Shown: one piece after another, positions 14,733 through 27,327 of the stretch
How the letters are laid out: each line of letters starts with the position of its first letter
Position numbering within the stretch: position 1 is the stretch's first letter
Assembly: GCA_025666215.1 (NCBI GenBank)
Contig: CP102593.1
Location: 2,741,001 to 2,805,000, forward strand
Length of the DNA stretch: 64,000 bases
Origin: Xanthomonas campestris pv. phormiicola
Lineage (GTDB): Bacteria; Pseudomonadota; Gammaproteobacteria; Xanthomonadales; Xanthomonadaceae
Direction: 5' to 3'
Position numbers and translations under genes: made by a program
Notes under the pieces: generated by a model
Databases searched by the model: none
The model's input: the letters and a program-made list of their open reading frames with translations, nothing else
Told to the model about the DNA's origin: nothing

Positions 14733-16348
14733 AGCAGGGATTCCGCCAGTCGATGGCCTGGCTGCACACCTGGACCGGGCTGCTGGTCGGCTGGGTGCTG
14801 CTGCTGATCTTCATGGCCGGCACCGCCAGCTATTTCCGCGACGAGATCAGCCGCTGGATGCGCCCGGAGCTGCCGAGCGCGCAGCTGGGCACCGATACCG
14901 TCGCCGCGCGCGCGGTCGCGTTGCTGGAGCGGCAGGCGCCGCAGTCGCCGCAATGGACGGTGTCGCTGCCGGGCGCACGCTCCTCGTTCACGCAACTGTT
15001 CTGGCGCAATCCACCGCCGGCCGACGGCAGCCGGCAGAGCCGCAGACAGATGTTCGGCGACGCCTTGCTGGATCCGCTCAGCGGCCAGGCCAGCAGCGCG
15101 CGCGACACCCGCGGCGGCGAGTTCTTCTATCGCCTGCACTTCGACCTGCACTACATCCCGGTGCTGTGGGCGCGCTACATCGTCGGCTTCTGCGCCATGT
15201 TCATGCTGGTGGCGATCGTCAGCGGGGTCATCACCCACAAGAAGATCTTCAAGGACTTCTTCACCTTCCGCCCGGCCAAGGGCCAGCGCTCGTGGCTGGA
15301 CTTCCACAACGTCAGCGCGGTGCTGGCCCTGCCCTACCACGCGATGATCACCTACACCGGGCTGGTCACGCTGATGCTGATGTACCTGCCGTGGGGCATC
15401 AAGGTCGCCTATCCGAACGCCGAAGAAGCCTTCTACGCCGAAGCGTTCTCGCAGCCGGCCAATCCCCGCGAAGCCAGCGGCCAGCCGGGCGCGCGCCTGC
15501 CGATCGCGCGCCTGCTGGACGTGGCCCGCGCCGAATGGGGCGCGCAGGCGCCGATCGCCGGGTTCTCGCTGTACAACCCGGGCGATGCGGCGGCGGTGAT
15601 CGAGATCCGCCAGGGCGAAGGCCGGCGCCTGGCCTACGATCCGCCGTCGCTGCTGCTGGATGCCGGCAGCGGACAGGTCCTGGCGCGCAGCGGCAACCCC
15701 GGCGCGGCCGCGCAGACCCGCAGCACGCTGTACGGCCTGCACCTGGCGCACTTCGCCGGGTCCGGACTGCGCTGGCTGTTCTTCGGCTCCGGCCTGCTCG
15801 GCTGCCTGATGGTGGCCAGCGGCGTGATCCTGTGGGCGATCAAGGAACGGCCCAAGCACGCCAAGGCCGGCCGGATCGGTTTCGGCCTGCGCCTGGTCGA
15901 TGCGTTGAACATCGGCACGGTGGCCGGCCTGCCGATCGCCTTCGCCGCCTATTTCTGGGGCAACCGGCTGATCCCGGTGCATGCGGCCGAGCGCCCGGAT
16001 CAGGAAGCGGCCGTGTTCTTCCTGGCCTGGGCGAGCGCGCTGCTGGCCGCCTTCGTCTGGCCCAGACGCGCGATGTGGGCCTGGCAGCTGTCCCTGGGGG
16101 CCGCGCTATTCATGCTGCTGCCGGTGCTCAATGCGTTGACCACGGACGCGCACCTGGGCAGGACCGTGCCGGCCGGCGATTGGGCGCTGGCCGGGGTGGA
16201 CCTGGTCTGCTTCGGGCTGGGTTGCGTGCTGGCGGCCGCGGCGCGGCGCATGCAGCGCTGGCAACCGCCGCTGTCGGCGGCCGAACGCCGCGCACGCGAA
16301 CGGGCGGCGGCGCAGCCCGTGTCGACCGCGGCGCTGGAGACGCCATGA
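14729..16348 (+). CDS. PepSY-associated TM helix protein (PiuB-type, iron uptake)
   Basis: A 539-residue inner-membrane protein. The N-terminal helix and the following SWLDFHNVSAVLALPYHAMITYTG segment, conserved His residues in FYRLHFDLHYIP and LYGLHLAHFAG, and several later helices match the PepSY-associated TM helix family (PiuB and relatives), thought to reduce or release iron from siderophores after TonB-dependent uptake. It is coupled by four-base overlaps to DUF3649 upstream and DUF3325 downstream, the usual three-gene module. The C-terminal 100 residues are an additional set of membrane helices. A Fur-like box precedes the operon. Confidence 0.87.
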   Translation: MKQGFRQSMAWLHTWTGLLVGWVLLLIFMAGTASYFRDEISRWMRPELPSAQLGTDTVAARAVALLERQAPQSPQWTVSLPGARSSFTQLFWRNPPPADGSRQSRRQMFGDALLDPLSGQASSARDTRGGEFFYRLHFDLHYIPVLWARYIVGFCAMFMLVAIVSGVITHKKIFKDFFTFRPAKGQRSWLDFHNVSAVLALPYHAMITYTGLVTLMLMYLPWGIKVAYPNAEEAFYAEAFSQPANPREASGQPGARLPIARLLDVARAEWGAQAPIAGFSLYNPGDAAAVIEIRQGEGRRLAYDPPSLLLDAGSGQVLARSGNPGAAAQTRSTLYGLHLAHFAGSGLRWLFFGSGLLGCLMVASGVILWAIKERPKHAKAGRIGFGLRLVDALNIGTVAGLPIAFAAYFWGNRLIPVHAAERPDQEAAVFFLAWASALLAAFVWPRRAMWAWQLSLGAALFMLLPVLNALTTDAHLGRTVPAGDWALAGVDLVCFGLGCVLAAAARRMQRWQPPLSAAERRARERAAAQPVSTAALETP

Positions 16349-16677
16349 ACCTGCTCGGCCTGGGCCTGGCCTTTTCCGGCTTCGTCGCGCTGTGCCTGGC
16401 GATGGAGAAACACCAGCTGGAGCTGTACGGCGCGCAGCGCGCCGCGCCGGCGCGGATGCGCCAGCTGCGCATCGGCGGCTGGCTGCTGCTGGCCGCGGCG
16501 TTCGCGTGCAGCGTGACAGCGCTGGGCTGGACCATCGGCCCGGTGCTGTGGCTGGGCACGCTCAGCGCCAGCGCCGCGCTGCTGACCTACGGCCTGCTGC
16601 CGTACCGGCCCGGCGCCATCGTGCCGCTGGCGCTGGCCGCACCGCCGCTGGGCCTGGCGGCCGCGCTGCTGTCGTGA
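16345..16677 (+). CDS. DUF3325 family membrane protein
   Basis: A 110-residue protein with three predicted membrane helices (about residues 3-20, 43-62, 66-85). The GFVALCLAMEKHQLELYG opening is typical of DUF3325 proteins, which accompany PepSY-helix proteins in iron-uptake operons. The start overlaps the previous stop. Function unknown. Confidence 0.8.
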   Translation: MNLLGLGLAFSGFVALCLAMEKHQLELYGAQRAAPARMRQLRIGGWLLLAAAFACSVTALGWTIGPVLWLGTLSASAALLTYGLLPYRPGAIVPLALAAPPLGLAAALLS

Positions 16678-16792
16678 ACCAAGTCGCCGCATCGGCCTCG
16701 AATCCTTCGGTCCCGCAGACCGGGGTGCGGCTGCTGGCGATCCTGTCCGGTGAAGAAGCTGAGTTGACAGCCCTTCATTGCAGCGTCCTCGC

Positions 16793-17182
16793 TCAGGTTT
16801 CGCGGGCCAGGGAAATGGTGGCCATGCCCAGCAGGGTCATCAGCAACGAACCGCCGACGTGCAGCGCCAGCATGCCGGCCGACCACCCCAGGCGGCCGTC
16901 GCGCAACAGCAGCAGCAGCTCGGCGGAGAAGGTCGAGAAGGTCGACAATCCGCCGGCCAGGCCGGTGATGACGAACAGGCGCCAGGCCGGCGACAGAGTC
17001 GGCATCGCGCCGAAGAACGCGATGCCGGCGCCGACGATGTAGGCCGCGATCAGGTTCGACGCCAGCGTGCCCATGGGGATGTACGGCACGAACGCATTCA
17101 TGCTCAGGCTCAAGGCGTACCGCAGCAAGGCGCCGAGCATCGCGCCGATGCCGATCGCGAGAATCGTGTGGAGACTGGTCAT
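16793..17182 (-). CDS. crcB: Fluoride ion channel CrcB/Fluc
   Basis: A 129-residue four-helix membrane protein with the Fluc hallmarks: Arg21 in GALLRY, Asn43 in GTLASN and the [13 protein letters not shown] segment at residues 74-86 that lines the fluoride path. Such proteins work as antiparallel dimers that let fluoride leave the cytoplasm. It is the third gene of a fluoride operon; its ATG overlaps the stop of the DUF190 gene by four bases. Having both a channel and a CLC-type antiporter in one operon is uncommon but reported separately in many bacteria. Confidence 0.93.
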   Translation of the reverse strand: MTSLHTILAIGIGAMLGALLRYALSLSMNAFVPYIPMGTLASNLIAAYIVGAGIAFFGAMPTLSPAWRLFVITGLAGGLSTFSTFSAELLLLLRDGRLGWSAGMLALHVGGSLLMTLLGMATISLARET

Positions 17183-17583
17183 GAAGGGGGAGCCTTGCCG
17201 GCATACGCCGCGTGCTGGGGGGCATTGTGCGCAAGAGGCAACTCGCACAGGAAGAGCACAGCATGCACCTTGCGCAGCTCGTCGGCATGCACGAGCGCGA
17301 AGTCGCGCAGGCGCTGCCCGGTGTCCAGCGACTCCAGGCATTGCGGATGCCGCATGCCGGTCAGCTCGGGGTGGTGATGCGACAGCCGTTGCCCGGGCAG
17401 GTAGCCGTGACTGACCTGGTGCAACACGGCCTGCGCGATACCTGCCTTCCTGGCGACCGCCAGCAGATGGTCGGCGAGCGCCGGCGCCGTCAGGCGGTGC
17501 CACAAACGCGTGGCACCGGCTTTGCTGGAGATCGGGAAATAGAGCCGCAGCGCGGCAATGTGGCGCTGGGTGTCCTGGCTCAC
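17179..17583 (-). CDS. DUF190-like small protein of the fluoride operon
   Basis: A 134-residue soluble protein. [12 protein letters not shown], then a helix with [25 protein letters not shown], then [12 protein letters not shown] resemble the DUF190 family, ferredoxin-like small proteins often next to crcB. The start is a GTG overlapping the stop of the antiporter gene (GTGA), and the end overlaps crcB by four bases, so it is translationally coupled to both. It may regulate or assist the exporters. The C-terminal 20 residues are unlike the family and probably disordered. Confidence 0.7.
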   Translation of the reverse strand: MSQDTQRHIAALRLYFPISSKAGATRLWHRLTAPALADHLLAVARKAGIAQAVLHQVSHGYLPGQRLSHHHPELTGMRHPQCLESLDTGQRLRDFALVHADELRKVHAVLFLCELPLAHNAPQHAAYAGKAPPS

Positions 17584-18950
17584 TGGTTGCCCTCCTCGCT
17601 CGCGCTTGCGGGCGCGCTGCCGTCCTGCGGTGTCGGCGGTGGTTGTCCGTCCTGCCGGTTCTGCTGCGTGCGGAACTGCGCCAGTTCGGCGATGCGCAAG
17701 GCTTCTGGAACGGCGTGCCCGTGGCTGCGATGCTTGCCATGGCCCACGCGCTGGGCGTGGTAGATGCCGGTGTGGCCGGAGAACAGGTAGGCCGTGACGC
17801 AACCGATCGCCGCCAGCGGGCCGATGTCGGCGCCGAACAGCTCCATGGCCAGCAGCGTCGTGGCGATCGGCGTATTGGCGGCGCCGGAGAACACGGCGAC
17901 GAAGCCGATCCCGGCCAGCAGCGGGAACGGCAGGTGCAGCAGCGGCGCCAATGCGTTGCCGAGGGTCGCGCCGATGTAGAACAGCGGCGTGACTTCCCCG
18001 CCCTTGAAGCCGGTGCCCAGCGAGGCCACGGTAAACGCCAGCTTGCCGAAGAAATCCCATGGCGCCATCGGCTGCTGGAAGGAACGCACGATGTCGGGGA
18101 TGCCCAGGCCGATGTAGCGGTAGGCATCGAGCGCCCACACCGCGGTGGCGACCACGCTGCCGCCGACGGCCGGCCGCAGCGGCGCATAACCGATGCAACG
18201 TCTGACCAGCGCGCCGAGCCGGTGCGTGGCGGTGGCGAACAGCATGCCGACCAGGCCGAACACGATCCCCGCGGCGACCACCGCCAGCACGCTCGACACG
18301 CCGACCGGCACGACCCGACCCACCGCATAGTGCGTGTGATGCACGCCCCACGCCAGGCACGCCTGGTCGGCGACGATCGCAGCGACGATGCACGGGAACA
18401 GCGCGTCGTAGCGCATGCGTCCGATCGCGAGCACTTCCAGCCCGAACACGGCGCCGGCCAATGGCGTTCCGAACACCGAGGCGAATCCGGCGCTGATGCC
18501 GGCCATCAACAGGACGCGCCGGTCCTGACGCTGCATGCGCAACACGTGCGTGAGCTGGTCGGCCAGCGCCCCGCCCATCTGCACGGCGGTTCCCTCGCGG
18601 CCGACCGATGCGCCGAACAGATGGGACACCACCGTTGCGCCCAGCACCAGCGGCACCATGCGCAAGGGCACGACCTTCCTGGGGTCGTGGATCTCGTCGA
18701 TGATCAGGTTGTTGCCGCCATCCACGCTCCTGCCCAACAGGTGGTAGACCAGGCCGACGCCGAACCCGGCTGCGGGCAGCAGCCAGATGACCCAGCGATG
18801 CGCTTCGCGCCAGGCCGTGGCGCGATCGAGGGACACCAGGAAGAACGCGGAGGCGGTGCCTGCAAGCAGGCCAACCACGCTGGCGATCAGCAGCCACTTG
18901 CCCAGATAAGGCAACAGTTCGAGTTGTTCGGGTCGGCGGAATGTGCGCAT
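17580..18950 (-). CDS. CLC-F type fluoride/proton antiporter
   Basis: A 456-residue CLC-fold transporter. It carries the features that separate fluoride CLCs from chloride CLCs: GGNNL at 78-82 where chloride types have GSGIP, and GREGT at 117-121 (gating Glu119) where others have [25 protein letters not shown] matches the second half of the anion path. It would expel fluoride using the proton gradient. The gene is first in the operon and lies behind a fluoride riboswitch, which strongly supports the substrate. The last 60 residues are hydrophilic and His/Gln-rich. Confidence 0.93.
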   Translation of the reverse strand: MRTFRRPEQLELLPYLGKWLLIASVVGLLAGTASAFFLVSLDRATAWREAHRWVIWLLPAAGFGVGLVYHLLGRSVDGGNNLIIDEIHDPRKVVPLRMVPLVLGATVVSHLFGASVGREGTAVQMGGALADQLTHVLRMQRQDRRVLLMAGISAGFASVFGTPLAGAVFGLEVLAIGRMRYDALFPCIVAAIVADQACLAWGVHHTHYAVGRVVPVGVSSVLAVVAAGIVFGLVGMLFATATHRLGALVRRCIGYAPLRPAVGGSVVATAVWALDAYRYIGLGIPDIVRSFQQPMAPWDFFGKLAFTVASLGTGFKGGEVTPLFYIGATLGNALAPLLHLPFPLLAGIGFVAVFSGAANTPIATTLLAMELFGADIGPLAAIGCVTAYLFSGHTGIYHAQRVGHGKHRSHGHAVPEALRIAELAQFRTQQNRQDGQPPPTPQDGSAPASASEEGNQ

Positions 18951-19007
18951 CGGTCTTGTCTGCTCGAAGGGATCGGGCTGACCGACAGCAAGGGGTGCGG
19001 ACGCATG

Positions 19008-19095
19008 CGCCTACAGCCCCGACCGTGGTCAGGTGTCTGTAGGCGTCATCAACTGCGCCGTGGGGGCAGTGGTTGAAGGAGGAACGCCATCTCCT
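19008..19095 (-). ncRNA. Fluoride riboswitch (crcB motif) with expression platform
   Basis: Read leftwards from 19094 the RNA begins GGAGATGGCGTTCCTCC, continues AACCACTGCCCCC and reaches TGATGACGCCTACAG (to 19037), the conserved skeleton of the fluoride aptamer (GGNGAUGG stem, internal loop, UGAUGACGCC). Just after it, CTGTAGGCG (19016-19008) is the exact complement of CGCCTACAG (19045-19037) in the aptamer end, so ligand binding and this 9-bp stem compete. It lies 58 bases before the fluoride antiporter gene. Confidence 0.93.
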
Positions 19096-19103
19096 GTAGA
19101 CGA

Positions 19104-19132
19104 ATTATGGAACGCGGCCAGTCGCCTGTCCA
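19104..19132 (-). promoter_or_regulatory. Sigma-70-like promoter of the fluoride operon
   Basis: TGGACA (19132-19127), 17 bases, CATAAT (19109-19104). Transcription would begin near 19097, directly at the first base of the riboswitch aptamer. Confidence 0.65.
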
Positions 19133-19259
19133 GCCGCGCCCCGATATGCCCTGCCCTTCGATTCGGCCGGCGATCCAGGCGCGTGGCGATGCAACCGCAT
19201 CGTCGGCGTCGCCGCTGCGGGAAAACGGCGCGCAGGCATGTCGCCTGCCGCGCCGCCGG

Positions 19260-20630
19260 TCACCGCGTCGGCTTGCCCTTGTCCGCCCGCGCCTGCTCGC
19301 GCGCGGCGCGCAGCCGGTCGAGCTTGTCCTTGAGCTTGATCTCCAGGCCGCGCTCCACCGGCCGGTAGTACACGCGCTCGCCCATCGCATCCGGAAACCC
19401 GGTCTGGTCCAGGGCGATGCCGCCTTCGGCATCGTGGTCGTACTGGTAGTGCTCGCCGTAGCCGAGGGTCTTCATCAGCTTGGTCGGCGCGTTGCGCAGG
19501 TGCAGCGGCACGTCCTGGGTGCCGCTCTCGCGGACTTCGGCCTTGGCCTGGTTGAAGGCGGCGTAGCCGGCGTTGGACTTGGCGGTGCTGGCCAGGTACA
19601 GCACCAGTTGCGCGAAGGCCAGTTCGCCTTCCGGGCTGCCCAGCCGCTCGTAGATGTCCCAGGCTTCCAGCGCCATCTGCTGGGCGCGCGGATCGGCCAG
19701 GCCGATGTCCTCGATCGCCATGCGGGTCAGGCGCCGCGCCAGGTAGGCCGGATCGCAGCCGCCGTCGAGCATGCGCGTGAGCCAGTACAGCGCCGCATCC
19801 GGGTTGGAGCTGCGCACCGACTTGTGCAGCGCCGAGATCTGGTCGTAGAACTGCTCGCCGCCCTTGTCGAAGCGGCGGGTGCGGTCGGCCAGCACCTGCA
19901 GCAGGGTCTGCGGGGTGATCTCGCCGTCCTCGCCCTGGGCCAGCTCGGCGGCGATCTCCAGCAGGGTCAGCGCGCGCCGCACGTCGCCGTCGGCGGCGCT
20001 GGCGATCTCCAGCAACGCCGCGTCCGATACCTGGATCGCGTCCTCGCCCAGGCCGCGCTCGCTGTCGTGCAGCGCCCGCTGCAGCGCCTCGACGATGTCC
20101 TGCGGCGACACCGATTCCAGCACGTGCACGCGGCAGCGCGACAGCAGCGCCGAGTTCAGCTCGAACGACGGGTTCTCGGTGGTGGCGCCGACGAACAGGA
20201 TGGTGCCGCGCTCGATGTGCGGCAGGAACGCGTCCTGCTGCGCCTTGTTGAAACGGTGCACCTCGTCCACGAACAACACCGTGCGGCGCCCGTCGGCGAA
20301 GCGCTGCGCGGCCTCGGCCAGCACCAGCCGCACCTCCGGCAGGCCCGACAGCACCGCCGAGATCGCCTTGAACTCGGCCTCGGCATAGTGCGCCAGCAGC
20401 AGCGCCAGGGTGGTCTTGCCGCAGCCCGGCGGTCCCCACAGGATCATCGAATGCACGCGCCCGGACTCGACCGCGCGGCGCAGTGCGCTGGCCGGGGCCA
20501 GCAGGCGTTTCTGCCCGACCATTTCGTCCAGCGTGCGCGGGCGCATGCGCTCGGCCAGCGGGCGCATCGCCTCGCGATCGACGCTCAGCAGGTCGGGGGT
20601 ATCGGGGGCGAGGAGTCTGCGTTTGGCCAC
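19260..20630 (-). CDS. rarA: Replication-associated recombination protein A (MgsA/RarA)
   Basis: A 456-residue AAA+ ATPase. Walker A is GPPGCGKTT at residues 66-74, Walker B is VLFVDEVHRF near 118-127, and GATTENPSFELNSALLSR is the sensor/arginine-finger region; the C-terminal half is the MgsA oligomerisation domain (LYWLTRMLDGGCDPAYLARRL). RarA acts at stalled replication forks. The start is a GTG at 20630. It is the last gene of the ftsK-lolA-rarA order usual for gamma-proteobacteria, but 272 bases separate it from lolA. Confidence 0.95.
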   Translation of the reverse strand: MAKRRLLAPDTPDLLSVDREAMRPLAERMRPRTLDEMVGQKRLLAPASALRRAVESGRVHSMILWGPPGCGKTTLALLLAHYAEAEFKAISAVLSGLPEVRLVLAEAAQRFADGRRTVLFVDEVHRFNKAQQDAFLPHIERGTILFVGATTENPSFELNSALLSRCRVHVLESVSPQDIVEALQRALHDSERGLGEDAIQVSDAALLEIASAADGDVRRALTLLEIAAELAQGEDGEITPQTLLQVLADRTRRFDKGGEQFYDQISALHKSVRSSNPDAALYWLTRMLDGGCDPAYLARRLTRMAIEDIGLADPRAQQMALEAWDIYERLGSPEGELAFAQLVLYLASTAKSNAGYAAFNQAKAEVRESGTQDVPLHLRNAPTKLMKTLGYGEHYQYDHDAEGGIALDQTGFPDAMGERVYYRPVERGLEIKLKDKLDRLRAAREQARADKGKPTR

Positions 20631-20902
20631 CTGCGCATTCTATCGCCGGCGCGTGCAGGCCGCGCGTTGCGGGCCGGCGCCGCCCTGCCCTGCGAGCGCC
20701 GCCGCAACGCACCGGACGCTGTCACCGACGGTTACGGCTTGCTCGGCGAACGCGATGGGCGCAACGCGTGCCGGACCTGGGCGGCGGTCGTGCCGGCCGC
20801 GGCGGCGATGCCGGTGGAGATCGTCGCCGGCGGATGGACGGGTTCGGTGGCGCTGCTCGCCGCCTGTGTTCACATGCTGACGAGCATGCCTCGGCTCGCG
20901 CC

Positions 20903-21529
20903 TCAGCGGTCGCCGACCACGTCCACGTCCTTGTCCGGCACGTAGCGAAAGGTGCCGGCGGCGAAGGCCGGGTTGCGCTGCCAGCCGCTGAAGCTGATCT
21001 CGGTGCGCTGGCCGACCGCATCCACCACCTCCATCCGCGCCAGGCCGTTACCGTCGAAGCCGAGCTTGGCGATCTGGAAGCTGGCCTCGGTGTCCACCTT
21101 GGGCGTCATCGACAGCCACTGCAGGCCGTCGCGCGCCACCGCTTCCTCGCTGACGTCGTACTGGCGGTCCAGCTTGCCCGGGTCGATCAGCGCGGTCAGC
21201 GGGCTGTTCTGCTCCTCGGCGCCCTGGGTGCGCACGGTGGCCTGCTTCAGGTCCGGATCGTAGACCCAGACCTTGGCGCCGTCGGCGACGATCAGCTGCG
21301 TATAGGGCTTGCGGTATTCCCAGCGGAACAGGCGCGGCGCCGACAGCGCGACGCGGCCGCTGGCGGTTTCCTTCAGCGCGCCCTTGCCGTCGTAGACCTT
21401 CTGCGCGAACTGGCCGTCCAGGCCCTTGAGCCCGCGGGTGAAGGTGTTGAGGTCGTCGCGCGCGCCGGCGAAGGCGCTGCCGGCCAGCAGCGCGCTGGCG
21501 AGGACGGTATAGCGGAGTGTGCGAAGCAT
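20903..21529 (-). CDS. lolA: Outer-membrane lipoprotein carrier protein LolA
   Basis: A 208-residue periplasmic protein with a signal peptide cut after residue 21 (AGSAFA). GLDGQFAQKVYDGKG, RLFRWEYRKPYTQLIVADG and WVYDPDLKQATVR are the conserved strands of the LolA half-barrel that carries lipoproteins from LolCDE to LolB; Arg and Trp of PRLFRWEY line the lipid pocket. I chose the ATG at 21529 for its signal peptide; a longer frame to 21715 overlaps the upstream gene. It follows the transglutaminase-like gene after 74 bases. Confidence 0.93.
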   Translation of the reverse strand: MLRTLRYTVLASALLAGSAFAGARDDLNTFTRGLKGLDGQFAQKVYDGKGALKETASGRVALSAPRLFRWEYRKPYTQLIVADGAKVWVYDPDLKQATVRTQGAEEQNSPLTALIDPGKLDRQYDVSEEAVARDGLQWLSMTPKVDTEASFQIAKLGFDGNGLARMEVVDAVGQRTEISFSGWQRNPAFAAGTFRYVPDKDVDVVGDR

Positions 21530-21603
21530 GCGGATGGAGTTCCGGATGGAGTGTGGGAAGTGTGCCGCGAACAAGCTGAATAGGCGATCAGACGGTGAGG
21601 CGC

Positions 21604-23550
21604 TCAGTGCCCGGTCTGCATGCGGCCGAGGTCGCCGTACAGGATCTGGCCGCGGAAGCCGCGCCGCACCTGCTGGTACAGCTCGCGGAACGCGGCGTAG
21701 TCCTGCGGCTGGCACAGCGCCTGCGGGCCGTGCACCGCGCGCCGGTGCAGCGTGTGCGTGGCGACCACGGTCTGCCCGTCGCGCACCCAGGTCGCGGCGT
21801 ATTCGCCGGCGGCGTTGCGGAAGCGGGTGTCGGCGGGGATGGCGATGATCGGCACGCTGTCCGGAAAGGTCAGCCGGTAGGTCTCGCTGCGGGCGTTGTC
21901 GTTGCAGTAGAACGGGGTCAGGTTGCGCTCGGCCGAGGTGGTCGCATAGACCCCGCGCACCGAATCGGCGCCGGGCATCTGCGGCAGGGTCATGCCGCCG
22001 ACCACGCCGAAGTCGACGTAATCGCTGGCGTGAAATTTATAGGCGTAGCCGAACGGCCGGCTCAGATCCTGCGGTGCGCCCTGCAGCGCCAGTTCGCCGC
22101 TGCCGTCGAAGCCGGACGCGGCCAGGATCGATTCCTCGATGCGGGTGCGGTTCTGCGCATTGAGCTGCACGAACATGGTGCGCAGGCCGATCTCGCCGAT
22201 CTGGCCACTGTCCAGCCTGGTCGTACCGCTCAGGCTGCCGTCGGCCGCGAAGCGGTAGTCGGCCTCGGCCTGGTACAGGTTCACCCGCGCGTCGTTGGGC
22301 GGGGTCCGCGCCACGCTGCCGTCGACGGTGTGCAGCACCGGCACGCCGAGATCGCCGGCCGGCAGCTGGCCGAAGCGCGCGTAGGGATTGGTCGAGTCCA
22401 CGTACAGCTTGAACTCGGGCAGATAGGTGATGGCGTGGTTGAAGCGGCCGAGCACCGGCACCTCGGGCAGGGTCGGCCCGCCTTCGGCGCCGATCAGCAC
22501 CGGCGTGCTGGCGATGCCCTTGGCCGCCAGCAGCGCCTCCAGCACCACGGTGTGGTCCTTGCAGTCGCCGTAGTGGTTGTCGAGGATGCTGTCGGCGCTG
22601 TTCGGCTCCAGCCCGCCGTTGCCCAGGTACACCGCCACGTAGCGGATGTTGCGCGCCACCCACTCGTAAAGCGCCGCGGCCTGTGCGCGGCGCTCGCCGA
22701 TGCCGGCAGTGATCTGCTCGGCGCGGGCGCGCACCTTGGGCGTGACCTGCGCGGCGGCGCCGCTGCTGCGCTGGTAGGCCTGGCCCATCTGCGACCAGCG
22801 GCGGAAGCTGCTGGCCATGATGGTCGGGCTGAACTCCCAGGTCGCCGCCGCCCAGTTCTGGCTCTTCATCGGCTCGCGGCGCTGGTAGCGCCATTCCCAG
22901 CGCGCCTGCGCGCCGTCGATCTTCGGCGTGTCGGCGCCGTCCACGCCGCGCGTGGACAGGTGCATCGGCATGCGCCGCGGCGCAACCAGGGTCACCGTGG
23001 CGTCGTCGTACTGGGAGAACACGCTGAAGGTCTCCCACAGGCTGAAGTAGCCGGGGAAGTACGGTACGGTCTGGGTGCGGCGCACCCGGTACACCAGCCG
23101 CGTGCCCGGCATCAGGTTGGGGAACACCACCACCTTGACCTTGCGGTCGGCGTACATCGCCGCCGAGGCGCTGGAATAGCTTTCCTGGGTGTAGATCTTG
23201 TCGGCCGGCACGTCGTGGCGCAGCCCGTCCGGGGTGATCGCATAGGCGGCCAGCACCTCCAGCGTCTCCAGCTTCTCGCTGTAGCTCAGCCGCACCTGGC
23301 TGAACTTGTCCACGCCGGCCTTGGTCTTCAGCAGCAGCTCGACCTCATCGGTCTCCACGCTGCTGGCGTCGTCGCGCACCTCGTAGTCGGCGCGGTAGCG
23401 CACGTAGCTGTAGTTGTTGGCGACTTCGGGCGTGGCCGCAGCCGGGCTGGCCGCCGCGGCGGCGGCTGGCGGCTGCGCGGCGGCAGCGGATCCGGCCACG
23501 GCAAGGACGGCGCACAGCAACAGGCGCACGGTGCAGGCGGTTCGGGACAT
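21604..23550 (-). CDS. DUF3857 / transglutaminase-like exported protein
   Basis: A 648-residue exported protein: signal peptide to about residue 25 and an Ala/Pro linker, then the DUF3857 beta-domain (NYSYVRYRADYEV, VVVFPNLMPGTRLVYRV), then a transglutaminase-like fold. The catalytic set is visible as Cys in DNHYGDCKDHT, His in GRFNHAITYLP and Asp in LYVDSTNP. Related proteins are periplasmic and of unknown substrate, possibly acting in cell-envelope remodelling. It sits between ftsK and lolA, with 101 bases to ftsK. An overlapping frame on this strand is much longer but only this part is real. Confidence 0.85.
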   Translation of the reverse strand: MSRTACTVRLLLCAVLAVAGSAAAAQPPAAAAAASPAAATPEVANNYSYVRYRADYEVRDDASSVETDEVELLLKTKAGVDKFSQVRLSYSEKLETLEVLAAYAITPDGLRHDVPADKIYTQESYSSASAAMYADRKVKVVVFPNLMPGTRLVYRVRRTQTVPYFPGYFSLWETFSVFSQYDDATVTLVAPRRMPMHLSTRGVDGADTPKIDGAQARWEWRYQRREPMKSQNWAAATWEFSPTIMASSFRRWSQMGQAYQRSSGAAAQVTPKVRARAEQITAGIGERRAQAAALYEWVARNIRYVAVYLGNGGLEPNSADSILDNHYGDCKDHTVVLEALLAAKGIASTPVLIGAEGGPTLPEVPVLGRFNHAITYLPEFKLYVDSTNPYARFGQLPAGDLGVPVLHTVDGSVARTPPNDARVNLYQAEADYRFAADGSLSGTTRLDSGQIGEIGLRTMFVQLNAQNRTRIEESILAASGFDGSGELALQGAPQDLSRPFGYAYKFHASDYVDFGVVGGMTLPQMPGADSVRGVYATTSAERNLTPFYCNDNARSETYRLTFPDSVPIIAIPADTRFRNAAGEYAATWVRDGQTVVATHTLHRRAVHGPQALCQPQDYAAFRELYQQVRRGFRGQILYGDLGRMQTGH

Positions 23551-23651
23551 CGGCAACGGCAGCGGGCGGAAACGGCCGCCAGCATCGCATGCGCTGTTGC
23601 GCCGGGCGGTTCCGATGGCCGGGAACCGGGATGCGGGCCGCGTCGCGCGCC

Positions 23652-26006
<2,355 letters not shown>

Positions 26007-26211
26007 GCTATGACCAGACCTTAGAAATACACCGTTAGTGATTGATAATAAACGAATCGGATCGGCATTTCAGCAGTCGGCACCGGATCGGCAGGCGAAG
26101 CCCGAATCGTCCAGCGCCCTCTCCCCCGCCGCGACGCGGCGGCATGGACACGCGGCGGGCGCAAGGCGGCGCGCTGGCCGCAGGCCGCAGCGTTCTCGCC
26201 ACGCGGCTTGA

Positions 26212-27273
<1,062 letters not shown>

Positions 27274-27327
27274 GCCGGCGCCCACGCGTCCATCGATGTC
27301 GCCCGCCACACGCAAGCGAGCGCGGAC

